A stretch of 64,000 nt of DNA from Paenibacillus sp. HW567 (GCF_000374185.1 NZ_KB910518.1:5970886-6034885), one strand, 5' to 3'. Positions 24,657 through 33,644 are shown, counted from the stretch's first letter. Program-made: numbers and translations. Notes: generated from the sequence alone by a model not told the origin.

Positions 24657-25240
24657 TTCACCCCTCCTCTTCTTATTACAGGTACTTTTTCTCCACCTTC
24701 AGTAATACTAGGAATTCTTTCACTTAAATACTTGTTTACCAGAGTACACATATATTCTAATTCACTTTCGGTCAATTCACGCCCCTTGGGTATATCATGC
24801 CATTCCTCTATGCACCTTCTACAACAAGTAGCAGTCGCATGTTGTGCGTAGTAAATAGGGTTCCCCTTAAAAGGTGTTTGTTGACCGTCTCTATATGGAC
24901 TAGCTGATCCAACCGAACTTTTCAGTCGACTTTTCACGCTTTCAGTTAATTTTATACGCCCTTTCCTTTTTGCATAGTTTATTGCCTTTTGATCTATTGT
25001 TACGTGCCAAAAATGGTGCCGTATCATTTCTTTTTTCATAATATGGAACTTATAATCTACGTCATTAACTTCATTCATATGAGTTCTATCCCAGTCAACC
25101 AAATCTACGCCACAATTTCTACATGATCCTGTTTTACCCTCTTTAGCCATTTTCTTTGTAGACAAAAAGCAGTGCAAATCATTTTCACAGTCTGAATCAG
25201 TGCACTTAATATTCAACGGAGGGAGATCAAAATCATCCAT
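24653..25240 (-). CDS. DUF4186-like Cys/His protein
   Basis: 195 residues. The N-terminal half has zinc-ligand-like pairs (CTDSDCENDLHC and GSCRNCG). The C-terminal half matches the pattern I associate with DUF4186: FKGNPIYYAQHATATCCRRCIEEWHDIPKGRELTESELEYM, rich in His/Cys and ending in a helix. Function unknown; HATATCC...C may be a metal or nuclease-like centre. It overlaps the upstream ImmA/IrrE gene by one base (TAATG) and the downstream radical-SAM gene by four, so all three are translated as a unit. Confidence 0.7.
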   Translation of the reverse strand: MDDFDLPPLNIKCTDSDCENDLHCFLSTKKMAKEGKTGSCRNCGVDLVDWDRTHMNEVNDVDYKFHIMKKEMIRHHFWHVTIDQKAINYAKRKGRIKLTESVKSRLKSSVGSASPYRDGQQTPFKGNPIYYAQHATATCCRRCIEEWHDIPKGRELTESELEYMCTLVNKYLSERIPSITEGGEKVPVIRRGGVN

Positions 25241-26667
25241 TATACAATAACCTCGTTTTCTGACAAAGCCTGTAGTACAATCTCCGTTTCGGCTTCGTCT
25301 AATTTTTTAAAATCGATATTATTTAATAACACTTCTTTAGCAATTTTAAATGGCTCGTTTGAATCATTCAATTGTAAATTACTTGCTGCCCCCCACCAGT
25401 CTTGCCCTTGTAATGAGAGCCGAAATGCTAAATAATTTGCCAAACTACTTGCTGAAACTTTTTCATCTTTGGCGACCTTTACCACTGTCCCCTTTAATCT
25501 TTCTAGTGATCCTTTGGAAATCACAACACATTTCTGGGCTAGTTCATTAGCCCTGCCATTTAGCAACACATTACCAGCAAACTGATTAGCATGCTTCTCC
25601 TCATTATCTAAATCTCCATTTTCTTCAATTATTGTTCTCTCTGATGCCTCTGGTTCTTGTAAAGCGTGAAATAATTCATGAAGGAGATCAAAAGCCCATC
25701 TTGAGGAGCTAGATGATTTTTGTTTTAGAAGAATAATATTTCTTCCACTCATTCTCCAGAATGCACCATGAAAAGCACCTGTATCCTTTAGAGGTATAAC
25801 TGCAATTCCTAGATCCCATACAAAGGATAGAACTGAGGTGAAGCTAACTTCTCCATATCTTTCTAAGATCTCAGAGTTTACGATTTTCCAATCGCTTGGA
25901 ATATATTTCACAGGTTTATCCTCTATAGATTTACTTAATAATTCAGCAATGTAGTAGGCATAGTTTGTATAAACATTTGCCCAAGACTCCTTGGCGTTTT
26001 TTGGCATTTTAAATCTAGCCATACTCACAGGTAGTAAACTTGTTTCCATTTGGGTCCCCTCCAAAATATCCTTAGGATCCCACTGGAATATTTTCTGTAA
26101 GTATTCCAGCATTGCAACTATCCCCAAATGAGCAACATTAGAACCTTTAAGCAAAAACTTAGTAGGAATTATTCTTTCAAAAACAAACTTCGAATTCATT
26201 CCTAAAGCAAGAAGCTTTTTAATAGTACTGGTCACTGAAACATTCTCGTAAATTTTTACTTTTTCCTCAGGAAAATCAACTTTTAATTTTTCTGCTATAT
26301 CTATTAGTAAATTTATGTCAGCATAAACATAATCATTATTTTCTAATTTGTATAACTCCTCATAAGGAAGACCAAGAAAGGCCGCAAAAGTTTCTTGGCT
26401 ATATCCCTCTGATATCCTCGCTTTGGTAATTATTCTTGGAAGTTCTGTAAGAGAATTTATTCTAAAATAAAGGTGTGAGTCTTTTAATGACTCATACTCT
26501 CTCACCTCATCTTCAAGATCATTAAGTTGACTAATCATGGCATCTTTATAAAGCTGATATAACTTAGGGTGCATACCCTCCCTGTCCAGCTCTAACTTAT
26601 CCAATGATTCAATGAAATTAGATACTTCCCTCTTGGTTACCTCATACTCTTTTTCATTTTTAATCAT
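25240..26667 (-). CDS. XRE regulator fused to ImmA/IrrE-type metallopeptidase
   Basis: 475 residues. A helical N-terminus (~1-65) precedes an XRE-type helix-turn-helix (~75-130: RIITKARISEGYSQETFAAFLGLPYEELYKLENND). A long linker leads to a zinc-peptidase domain with HELFH at 330-334 and a following Glu in NEEKHANQFAGNVLL. In ICEBs1-like systems, ImmA cleaves a repressor after DNA damage; IrrE-type proteins act similarly. Here it may sense a signal and relieve repression of its own operon. It overlaps both neighbours (four bases and one base). Confidence 0.85.
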   Translation of the reverse strand: MIKNEKEYEVTKREVSNFIESLDKLELDREGMHPKLYQLYKDAMISQLNDLEDEVREYESLKDSHLYFRINSLTELPRIITKARISEGYSQETFAAFLGLPYEELYKLENNDYVYADINLLIDIAEKLKVDFPEEKVKIYENVSVTSTIKKLLALGMNSKFVFERIIPTKFLLKGSNVAHLGIVAMLEYLQKIFQWDPKDILEGTQMETSLLPVSMARFKMPKNAKESWANVYTNYAYYIAELLSKSIEDKPVKYIPSDWKIVNSEILERYGEVSFTSVLSFVWDLGIAVIPLKDTGAFHGAFWRMSGRNIILLKQKSSSSSRWAFDLLHELFHALQEPEASERTIIEENGDLDNEEKHANQFAGNVLLNGRANELAQKCVVISKGSLERLKGTVVKVAKDEKVSASSLANYLAFRLSLQGQDWWGAASNLQLNDSNEPFKIAKEVLLNNIDFKKLDEAETEIVLQALSENEVIV

Positions 26668-27116
26668 GGCAACCTCCTTAAATCAATTGCTATAATACCT
26701 TTAGCTTCCCCAGTTCGCTTGTCTCGTTGAAAGAAGTTTAAAAAAGTAAGCTTACTTCCGCCTTCCATTAATTCACCAGGAAAAAACTCCCCTTTGAATT
26801 TTGCCTTTTGAGCAGCTCTACCAGAATTGAAATCAAAAAAAACCGGATCAAGTATAGCCAAGTCAGTGTCTGCTTCTTCCCAGCAAGCATCAAAGTCACC
26901 TGGAATTTCTTTTGTAGACGCAAAGCTACCGTCGATATAAACTGTCTTGCAACCTGCAATCTTTAACAAATTCAATGCACTTTGAAGTCCAGATATTAGC
27001 TCCACCCTTTTCTGTGAAAAGCCGAATTGGTGCACGAAATCTGACCATTCCATCCAGTGTAAGCCAGGTTCTAAGTTTCCTGTTAAATTGAAGACAGGGC
27101 CTTTAGAAACATTCAT
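26664..27116 (-). CDS. DUF6932-like nucleotidyltransferase-fold protein, first gene of the operon
   Basis: 150 residues. The central motif TVYIDGSFASTKEIPGDFDACWE follows the GS...D.D layout of nucleotidyltransferase-fold proteins, and a further Asp lies in ADTDLAILD. Family name from memory. It probably teams with the ImmA/IrrE-XRE protein, with which it overlaps by four bases (ATGA). Nucleotide transfer activity is possible but unproven. The gene opens the seven-gene operon; its upstream region (27117-27268) contains a LexA-like box. Confidence 0.68.
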   Translation of the reverse strand: MNVSKGPVFNLTGNLEPGLHWMEWSDFVHQFGFSQKRVELISGLQSALNLLKIAGCKTVYIDGSFASTKEIPGDFDACWEEADTDLAILDPVFFDFNSGRAAQKAKFKGEFFPGELMEGGSKLTFLNFFQRDKRTGEAKGIIAIDLRRLP

Positions 27117-27166
27117 ATAAAACCACCCGTTCTTTCAAAATTAGAAATCCTTAAAACGATTGTAAC

Positions 27167-27180
27167 AAACACTCGTTCGT
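27167..27180 (-). promoter_or_regulatory. LexA-like box before the radical-SAM operon
   Basis: Minus strand CGAACGAGTGTTTG matches the Bacillus-type SOS box (GAAC-N4-GTTC) with one change. It sits about 50 bases upstream of the operon's first ATG, in the divergent promoter region. Confidence 0.4.
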
Positions 27181-27268
27181 AATTCATTCTTACTATATAA
27201 TAATGCAGGAATTATGCAAAAGCTGTCGAATTATAAGATATACTAATGCTTTGTGGAGGTAAAATATT

Positions 27269-27577
27269 ATGAACACTTCGGTAAATCTACTAGCTATGGA
27301 TAATTTTTTACATTCCTGCTCTGGTAAAATTCATTATCTCAAAACCTGGCCACAATATTTTGATTCGATAATTCATAAAGACCCTCTTTATCGAAAAACT
27401 GTGGAAATCAGGAAAAATGATCGGAATTTCACAATTGGTGATATCCTTGTTTTAAAAGAGTATAATGTGGATACAGGATATTCAGGAAGAGAGGCCTTGA
27501 GAATTGTAACTCATGTTATATGTGAGTCCCCTTGGGTGCCTACAGGTTATATAGCCATGTCAATTACTGAGTATTAA
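27269..27577 (+). CDS. DUF3850 (ASCH/PUA-like) protein
   Basis: 102 residues. The sequence IHYLKTWPQYFDSIIHKDPLYRKTVEIRKNDRNFTIGDILVLKEY follows the DUF3850 pattern: K/H-LK...F, then EIRKNDR, then GD-LLKEY. A C-terminal strand VTHVICES..VPTGYIAMSI completes it. ASCH-like folds bind RNA or modified bases. GGAGG lies 9 bases before the ATG. It is transcribed divergently from the radical-SAM operon and has its own terminator before the methyltransferase. Such proteins are frequent in phages and islands. Confidence 0.82.
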   Translation: MNTSVNLLAMDNFLHSCSGKIHYLKTWPQYFDSIIHKDPLYRKTVEIRKNDRNFTIGDILVLKEYNVDTGYSGREALRIVTHVICESPWVPTGYIAMSITEY

Positions 27578-27602
27578 AACTCAAAAGAAACTGTTTAAAA
27601 AA

Positions 27603-27638
27603 AAGAAATTCAGGCATCCATCCTGAATTTCTTTTTAT
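27603..27638 (+). terminator. Terminator of the DUF3850 gene
   Basis: AAGAAATTCAGG and CCTGAATTTCTT arms around CATCCAT with a T tail. Confidence 0.85.
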
Positions 27639-27710
27639 TACCAGTGATTAATTCTATAAGTCTATAGACCCTTGAATATAGTTGATATACAATAGTTAAC
27701 ATAGTTATTG

Positions 27711-27724
27711 CGAACGCACGTTCC
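27711..27724. promoter_or_regulatory. LexA-like SOS box before the methyltransferase
   Basis: CGAACGCACGTTCC contains the exact GAAC-N4-GTTC core of the Bacillus-type LexA/DinR operator. It is 18 bases before the methyltransferase ATG, where bound repressor would block transcription start or elongation. Confidence 0.5.
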
Positions 27725-27742
27725 TTACAATGGAGGTATACG

Positions 27743-29275
27743 ATGACGAATAATATTAATAACGATTCAGTTATAATGGAATCACTTTTCAATAATGTAA
27801 ATAAAACCAGACTTGAGATAAGTGCTACAACTGATAGAGAAGAGAAATTAGTCTTAGGTCAGTTTTTCACTGAACCTCGTATAGCATCATTTATGAGCAA
27901 GATGTTTGGAAATGAGGAAGAGCACGTCAAGCTCTTAGATCCTGGTGCAGGCATCGGAATTTTAGCGACTGCATCAGTGATTCATTTTTGCAATTTAAAG
28001 AATAGACCAAAGAGTATCGAGTTAATTGCTGTAGAAATTGATTCTAAATTAATTAGTTATCTTGAGCAATCCTTAGAAAACTGTAAGTCTCTATGTGAAG
28101 ATAACGAAATTCTTTTTAATTATGAAATTATAACAAATGACTTCGTTGATTATGCTGCAAATTTAATAAAATCTAAAAGTAACTATCAATTTACCAAAGT
28201 AATACTTAACCCACCCTACAAAAAAATATATAGTAAATCATTAACTCGTAGGTTATTAAATGAAGTTGGAATAGAGACCACTAACTATTACACAGCATTT
28301 GTAGCCCTATCAAAAAGACTTTTACAAAAGAACGGTGAACTGATTGCTATTACACCAAGAAGTTTTTGTAACGGAACTTATTTCAAATCGTTTAGAATAG
28401 ATTTTTTATCTGACATGCGTTTTAGAAAAATCCATATTTTTGATTCAAGAGATGCCTCCTTTAAAGACGATGAAGTATTACAAGAGAACATAATATACCA
28501 TGCTGTAAAAACCACTGACAGACAACCAGTTGAAATCTCTTCTTCTTTCAATATAGAAGGTAAAACTACATCTCACATGCTTGATTATGATCGTCTCATT
28601 GAACCGCTAGATACGGAAAAATTTATTAGAATCTTACGAGATGAGTCAGATCTAAAAATCAAACTCTCAATGGAGGGCGCTAAATGCACTTTAGATGAGC
28701 TCGGCATCAAAGTTTCAACTGGGAAGGTTGTTGATTTTAGAACGAAGGCTAATCTTAGAGATCAACCTGAGAAGGGTACTGTACCTTTAATTTATCCGTT
28801 CCACTTCAACTCAGGATACGTTAATTGGCCAGTAAATCCTGCTCCCAAACCTAATGCAATTTTGCAGAATGAATTTACTCAAAAAATGCTTGTGCCTAAA
28901 GGCAATTATGTATTAGTAAAGAGATTCTCGTCTAAAGAAGAGCCTAAACGAATTGTCCCATCTATCTATAAAGAGAATTTCTTGGATGCAGAGTATATAG
29001 GATTTGAAAATCATGTTAATTATTTTCATATTAATGGACAAGGTTTATCACTAGTTTTTGCTAAAGGCTTAGCCGTGTATTTAAGTTCTACAGTTGTTGA
29101 TGGTTTCTTTCGGCAGTTCAACGGTCATACACAGGTAAACGTTGGGGATTTAAAAAATATACCTTACCCAACTTACGACCAGGTTATACAACTCGGTTCA
29201 ATGATTGGAGAAAGCTTCCCTTCTCAAGAAGAAGTGGATCAACTGATTGAAGATATACTCCATATTTTTCTTTAA
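27743..29275 (+). CDS. N6-adenine DNA methyltransferase of a BsuBI/PstI-type system
   Basis: 510 residues. The N-terminal LVLGQFFTEPRIASFMSKMF is the usual entry of gamma-type methyltransferases. SAM-binding motif I is DPGAGIG at 66-72 and the catalytic motif IV is NPPY at 156-159. The ~300-residue C-terminal part is the target recognition region (e.g. VLVKRFSSKEEPKRIVPS, NHVNYFHINGQGLS). The length is close to M.BsuBI/M.PstI, which protect CTGCAG. GGAGG lies 6 bases before the ATG. It converges on the matching endonuclease gene, with a terminator in between. CTGCAG specificity is inferred from the partner family. Confidence 0.88.
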   Translation: MTNNINNDSVIMESLFNNVNKTRLEISATTDREEKLVLGQFFTEPRIASFMSKMFGNEEEHVKLLDPGAGIGILATASVIHFCNLKNRPKSIELIAVEIDSKLISYLEQSLENCKSLCEDNEILFNYEIITNDFVDYAANLIKSKSNYQFTKVILNPPYKKIYSKSLTRRLLNEVGIETTNYYTAFVALSKRLLQKNGELIAITPRSFCNGTYFKSFRIDFLSDMRFRKIHIFDSRDASFKDDEVLQENIIYHAVKTTDRQPVEISSSFNIEGKTTSHMLDYDRLIEPLDTEKFIRILRDESDLKIKLSMEGAKCTLDELGIKVSTGKVVDFRTKANLRDQPEKGTVPLIYPFHFNSGYVNWPVNPAPKPNAILQNEFTQKMLVPKGNYVLVKRFSSKEEPKRIVPSIYKENFLDAEYIGFENHVNYFHINGQGLSLVFAKGLAVYLSSTVVDGFFRQFNGHTQVNVGDLKNIPYPTYDQVIQLGSMIGESFPSQEEVDQLIEDILHIFL

Positions 29276-29299
29276 TATTGTCAACCCCCCCTTTATATT

Positions 29300-29337
29300 A
29301 GTCCATCTTGTTACTTAAACAAGATGGACTTTTTTAT
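29300..29337 (+). terminator. Terminator between the convergent M and R genes
   Basis: AGTCCATCTTGTT pairs with AACAAGATGGACT, followed by six T. It separates the methyltransferase from the convergent endonuclease gene. Confidence 0.88.
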
Positions 29338-30417
29338 TTAAATCATTTCTGATAACTTTAGTTGCTTTCCAATTGGATCAATTAAATGGATGAGCCGCTC
29401 TGGCTCATCAGCAAACCACGCAAATGATCCCCATGCTAAACTGCTTTGAACTTTACGATATGCAGAATCGGAACGCGAAGCAAAAACGGTAACAAAGATA
29501 CAATACTCCTCACGAATTCCACTGTTTTTTGCAAGTAAAGTCAGCTCTTCTTTCCGCTCGCCTGTAATAGGGCCATCAGTATGAACAATTTCAATAAATA
29601 CGAAAAGAAACTGATCTTCATCTTCCTTTGTTGCTGTTTCAACAATAATTAGATCTGGTAGTAATTTTTTTGGATTTACTGTCAATTTCAATCTGTCCAA
29701 GAGCTTTCCAAATTGCCAATGAATTTTTTCTGCTGATTCGCTTATCAACAGTACCTCTGGCTTATTAAAAAAATTTTTCGCAAAGCTTTCAACTGCTAAT
29801 TTTGTAAGGACAGAGCTCTTTCCTGGTGCCAGAAATGTCTTACTATTACCATGGATAACCTCAATGACACTACGTTTCTCTAGCTCACGAAGTTCTTGAA
29901 TAATTATTGCACCCTTATGCAAGTTCTTTTTTTGCCAGTTTAGAAATGACTCTGTAAGCTGTGCTAGATCAAGCTCTGGATTCAGTAGTTCAACGAATTC
30001 TTTTGATAAGTAGTATCTTGGCTTAGAAGAGGTTGTAGGGATTCCCTCTTGTTCCTTCACAGCGCCAAGTCTTTTTAAAGTAGAAATGGTATCATCGCGA
30101 ATTGATTCTCGAGTGTTTTCACTGTACCACCTCTTCTCTAAAAAAGGCTTTTTGGGGCTTTGCATCTGTTTAAGCCATCTCCTTCTCTCTTCTGGTGATA
30201 ATATTTCTGCTTGCTCATCAGTCATAATTGTTACTGTTGAGGGACGGATTCTCCCTTCTTCTCCTTCGATAGCAAAGCTATAAAGCATTACAAAAATTGT
30301 TCGAGACGCAACAATATTACGTGCATAATTTGCTTCCTCTACATTTTCAGGAATAAGTACTTGAAGCCGCTCTTTAATAGCTTCGACATCAGGTAAAATA
30401 TATTCATACCATTTCAT
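29338..30417 (-). CDS. BsuBI/PstI-family type II restriction endonuclease
   Basis: 359 residues. The N-terminal ~190 residues are helical (winged-helix-like, RRLGAVKEQEGIPTTSSKPRYYLSKEF). The C-terminal nuclease domain has the family pattern KKLLPDLIIVETATK...FLFVFIEIVHTDGPITGERKEEL, with Asp and Glu of a PD-(D/E)XK-like site, and ends AYRKVQSSLAWGSFAWFADEPERLI. Start moved to the ATG at 30417 because GAGGAGG lies six bases before it. It would cut unmethylated CTGCAG-type sites. It pairs with the methyltransferase at 27743. Confidence 0.88.
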   Translation of the reverse strand: MKWYEYILPDVEAIKERLQVLIPENVEEANYARNIVASRTIFVMLYSFAIEGEEGRIRPSTVTIMTDEQAEILSPEERRRWLKQMQSPKKPFLEKRWYSENTRESIRDDTISTLKRLGAVKEQEGIPTTSSKPRYYLSKEFVELLNPELDLAQLTESFLNWQKKNLHKGAIIIQELRELEKRSVIEVIHGNSKTFLAPGKSSVLTKLAVESFAKNFFNKPEVLLISESAEKIHWQFGKLLDRLKLTVNPKKLLPDLIIVETATKEDEDQFLFVFIEIVHTDGPITGERKEELTLLAKNSGIREEYCIFVTVFASRSDSAYRKVQSSLAWGSFAWFADEPERLIHLIDPIGKQLKLSEMI

Positions 30418-30590
30418 AAGAATCCTCCTCATACGGTTATTTACAAATTGATTAATATAAAGTATTATAAAGCAATTCACATCTGCAAGTCAAAAAAATA
30501 ACCTACAGACAAATAAATTAAGCACCAGATGTTTTTTTGTTAAAAGAATAATTTATTTTCAAATCACTTTTAAGGAGATGCTCAACTCTT

Positions 30591-31511
30591 ATGTCCACAA
30601 AATTCCCTAAGGATATCACAGATTCTATGAGAACCTGTATACTTGCAATATTTTGGCCTAAAACTCAGATTATTGATTTCTTTAAGAATAATAGTTGTAC
30701 TAATCGGGATTTAGCCTCTGTTAAGAATTACGAATCAGAAAAATTACCACGAGCCCATATTATAGATAGAGTCTTTGAAGCTTTGCATTCTCGTGATGAT
30801 GGCGGGATTGGACAGTTTAGAGCAATGCTATTTTCCTTAATACAATGGAGTAATTTTGACCCGTACTATTTCGAAACTTTAAAAAAACTAGATAAATTAG
30901 AGGCACAGCGACAAATCAATCATCTAAAACAATTACAAGAAATTCGAGATGCCAAAATCCATGAAGAAAGAAGAAGATATGAAGCGGCCAGAACTTCCAA
31001 TCAGACTGGTCCAACTTTAGCTCAACTAAATACTCAATTCATAAATCTATATAAGGATAAAATCTTTAATTCTCAACAAAGGGGTTATCAATTTGAAAAA
31101 TTACTTAACGATTTAAGTCGTTTAGAAAAAATCAACTCATCAGACTCTTTTAAGATAATGGGAGAGCAAATTGATGGGGCATTAAAATATGATGGAGAGC
31201 ATTATCTTATTGAGGCAAAATGGCAAGACACATTAAGTGCTAATGATGCGCTTTATCAATTTGCATATAAAGTTGAAGGTAAAATGTATGGACGTGGTTT
31301 TTTTATTTCTGTTAATGGTTTCTCAAAAGATGCAGTTACCATGCTAATTCAAGGTAAATCCATAAAAACTATTCTTATTGATGGGGGAGATTTAAGCGCC
31401 GTATTTGAAGGTAGACTCTTATTTACAGAAATGCTTGATGTTAAAATTCGCGCAGCTCAAACGAAGGGTTTAATTTACATAGACCCTTTAACGCAAATGA
31501 GTAAAATCTAA
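30591..31511 (+). CDS. Mrr-like restriction endonuclease-fold protein
   Basis: 306 residues. N-terminal helical domain (~1-90), a charged coiled-coil stretch (~100-135, KLEAQRQINHLKQLQEIRDAK), then a C-terminal nuclease fold: GYQFEKLLNDLS, EQIDGALKYDGEHYLIEAKWQD (D-x(n)-ExK active site) and GRGFFISVNGFSKDAV, a pattern of the Mrr_cat/REase-like group. Such proteins cut modified or invading DNA. It sits beside the restriction-modification pair and diverges from the endonuclease. AAGGAG is unusually far (13 bases) from the ATG. Confidence 0.78.
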   Translation: MSTKFPKDITDSMRTCILAIFWPKTQIIDFFKNNSCTNRDLASVKNYESEKLPRAHIIDRVFEALHSRDDGGIGQFRAMLFSLIQWSNFDPYYFETLKKLDKLEAQRQINHLKQLQEIRDAKIHEERRRYEAARTSNQTGPTLAQLNTQFINLYKDKIFNSQQRGYQFEKLLNDLSRLEKINSSDSFKIMGEQIDGALKYDGEHYLIEAKWQDTLSANDALYQFAYKVEGKMYGRGFFISVNGFSKDAVTMLIQGKSIKTILIDGGDLSAVFEGRLLFTEMLDVKIRAAQTKGLIYIDPLTQMSKI

Positions 31512-31649
31512 TAAAATATCTCATTAAAACGCAAGGCAAACAGAATCAAAAATTTTATCAATATATAGTAATCTATTCATTCAAAAAAACAATATCTAGA
31601 TCCATAGTCTATGGTATAGTAAATATATACAAAATAAGGAGGCCTTATT

Positions 31650-32708
31650 ATGTTCAATATCCCCACTACAGGTAGCGATTTAGAAATATTCATTGCTTGT
31701 ATACCACTTATAGTTACCTTTTTCCCTTTAAGTGTAGTTATACTTTTAAAAAGTATAATAGATATCTTATCAGACATCTTACAATCAATATTAAAAAAAA
31801 GGGATCCCATACTCTATGAAAAAATCAAAGACTGTTTAAATTCAGTTCTAAATTTCAAGAAAACATTATTACTGATTAGTTTAATATGGGCAATCTCCGG
31901 CTTGTTATATTTCAATCATGAAATGTTATTTAAGCTAAATATTCCTAATTTAAGTTCATATTACGGATTAGTTATTTCACTTTTTGTAGCTTTTGTAGCT
32001 CCTACCTATCACAGAAAAATCATTGAAAAAAGGGAAATATCAAAACAGAGCCTAATTTTACATAATGATATAAAAAGTTCCTTGAAGATTCTTTCAGAAG
32101 CTAAAAAAAATATTTTTAGTAATAAGACTTTTCCTAAAGAATTACCTAAGTTAAACACAAATGATAAATGGAGAGAAAATTACGGATATATTTCGAGCCT
32201 ATTAACTGATAAACACTACGATTTAATATCGCATTTATATCAAATATTTTCTCAATACAATCACGCGGTAGTGAATGGAGACTCAAAAACCATTCTGAAA
32301 TATATGAATGAACTCTTCCCTTCCTACTCATTACCTAGTTTAAACAGCAGCGAAATAACATTAAGAAAACTCTTGGAAGACCTAAAGAGACTTATGGAAA
32401 AGAAGAATATTAATAATAATGCTTTTAAAATACTTTATCAAGAACTAGTATATAGATCTCAAAAAAAGAAAATATCCATAGATATCGAGGAAGTTACGAC
32501 GAAATACTTTACAGAGAATATAAATTGTACTGTAGATGATTTTAGCCAATATATTTCCAAAACTTTCAGAGTGCAAGTTAGAAAAGGAGTCTATATGTAT
32601 TATCGTTATTTAGGAGAAATTACAAATGACGTACTGTCAACCTCAGATAAAATCCCTGGAAAATTCAAAGAATTTCGTTTCATACTAAAAGAGCATGACC
32701 TAACATAA
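31650..32708 (+). CDS. Membrane-anchored protein of unknown function
   Basis: 352 residues. A hydrophobic N-terminal hairpin (~10-45), a second hydrophobic pair (~72-125: LLLISLIWAISGLLYF and YYGLVISLFVAFVAP), then a soluble, lysine-rich helical domain of ~220 residues with no recognised motif. AAGGAGG lies 6-8 bases before the ATG, and the gene has its own terminator. The location after defence genes suggests an effector of membrane type, but there is no direct support. Very AT-rich, like the island interior. Confidence 0.65.
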   Translation: MFNIPTTGSDLEIFIACIPLIVTFFPLSVVILLKSIIDILSDILQSILKKRDPILYEKIKDCLNSVLNFKKTLLLISLIWAISGLLYFNHEMLFKLNIPNLSSYYGLVISLFVAFVAPTYHRKIIEKREISKQSLILHNDIKSSLKILSEAKKNIFSNKTFPKELPKLNTNDKWRENYGYISSLLTDKHYDLISHLYQIFSQYNHAVVNGDSKTILKYMNELFPSYSLPSLNSSEITLRKLLEDLKRLMEKKNINNNAFKILYQELVYRSQKKKISIDIEEVTTKYFTENINCTVDDFSQYISKTFRVQVRKGVYMYYRYLGEITNDVLSTSDKIPGKFKEFRFILKEHDLT

Positions 32709-32850
32709 ATCCTAGCTTGAATGATCTCAAACACCCAAACTGTACAGACTCTATTCCACAAAAATAATTATTACTTTTTCTTTCCCTTCATCTCACCATT
32801 CCAGTTCCTAGGTCTGTAGGGAGAGGAATCAATGTTGTATGTTTTATGAA

Positions 32851-32882
32851 TGAGCAACCCTTCAGGGGTTGCTCATTTTTGT
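32851..32882 (+). terminator. Terminator near 32.9 kb
   Basis: GAGCAACCC and GGGGTTGCTC arms around TTCA with a T tail, 140 bases after the membrane protein gene. Confidence 0.8.
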
Positions 32883-33180
32883 TAATTTTCAGCTCACGTA
32901 TTGTCTACTTAAATATCTTGCTCACTAATTTTTTCAAGCCTTTAACTGGATTTTTAAACGTTATTGCATTTTCAACAGGCCTTTCTCCAGTAGATACATA
33001 TAGTTTCCGCCAATACATTTTTTTTAAAAACCTCCTCAAAAACAAAATTAGCGTGTAGCGAAAATTTATTAAGGCTGTCTGGGCTAATAAGTCGTAAATC
33101 TAAAAAGATTAATACATGTCTGTTTTTGTAGAGTCTCAATCTATAAATAAATATCATATCTTTGAAACCAAAATGTTTGG
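32883..33180. other. Gene-free stretch
   Basis: No supported gene on either strand; AT-rich, with the likely promoter of the following gene near its right end. Confidence 0.4.
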
Positions 33181-33191
33181 AGGAGAAGAGT

Positions 33192-33644
33192 ATGAACGAA
33201 GATGTCTGCATCAACGAATCACTAAGACAAAAGATTTTAGAGCTTCTAAACAAGACTTTCGATTACGACGGGGCCACTCATTTGCTGGCCGTTGCTATAC
33301 GAAAGGTGGCAGATGGAGCCTTTACTGAGGAAACAATCCTAAGATTGAGAGTGGCAATGACCTACCGAGAGGGGAAATCTATCAATCCGTACTGGGATGG
33401 AACCGAAATCGACATTATTCTAAAGGGGGAACATCCGTACCTTCTTAATGAGCAAACTCTAGCTGACGAACCGCCCATGATTGAGGGAAGTCCGAATGAG
33501 TTAGCTTTAGAATGGGTTTCAGCTTTAGCCACTCCTTTGTGGATTTCGAATGAAGTCAAGGAGGCTGCACTTGAAGAATTGGAGTTACTCAAAGCTATGG
33601 AAGTTACGCAGCTAAAGAGTACAGAGGATCCTTTTGAACAATGA
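33192..33644 (+). CDS. Small acidic protein, unknown
   Basis: 150 residues, acidic: MNEDVCINESLRQKILELLNKTFDYDGATHLLAVAIRKVADGAF, then TYREGKSINPYWDGTEIDIILKGEHPYL and a Glu-rich C-terminus (KEAALEELELLKAMEV). No named family recognised. GGAGGAG precedes the ATG at 33192; the frame open from 33162 includes this site. It is 46 bases before the 343-residue gene and may be co-transcribed with it. Confidence 0.65.
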   Translation: MNEDVCINESLRQKILELLNKTFDYDGATHLLAVAIRKVADGAFTEETILRLRVAMTYREGKSINPYWDGTEIDIILKGEHPYLLNEQTLADEPPMIEGSPNELALEWVSALATPLWISNEVKEAALEELELLKAMEVTQLKSTEDPFEQ

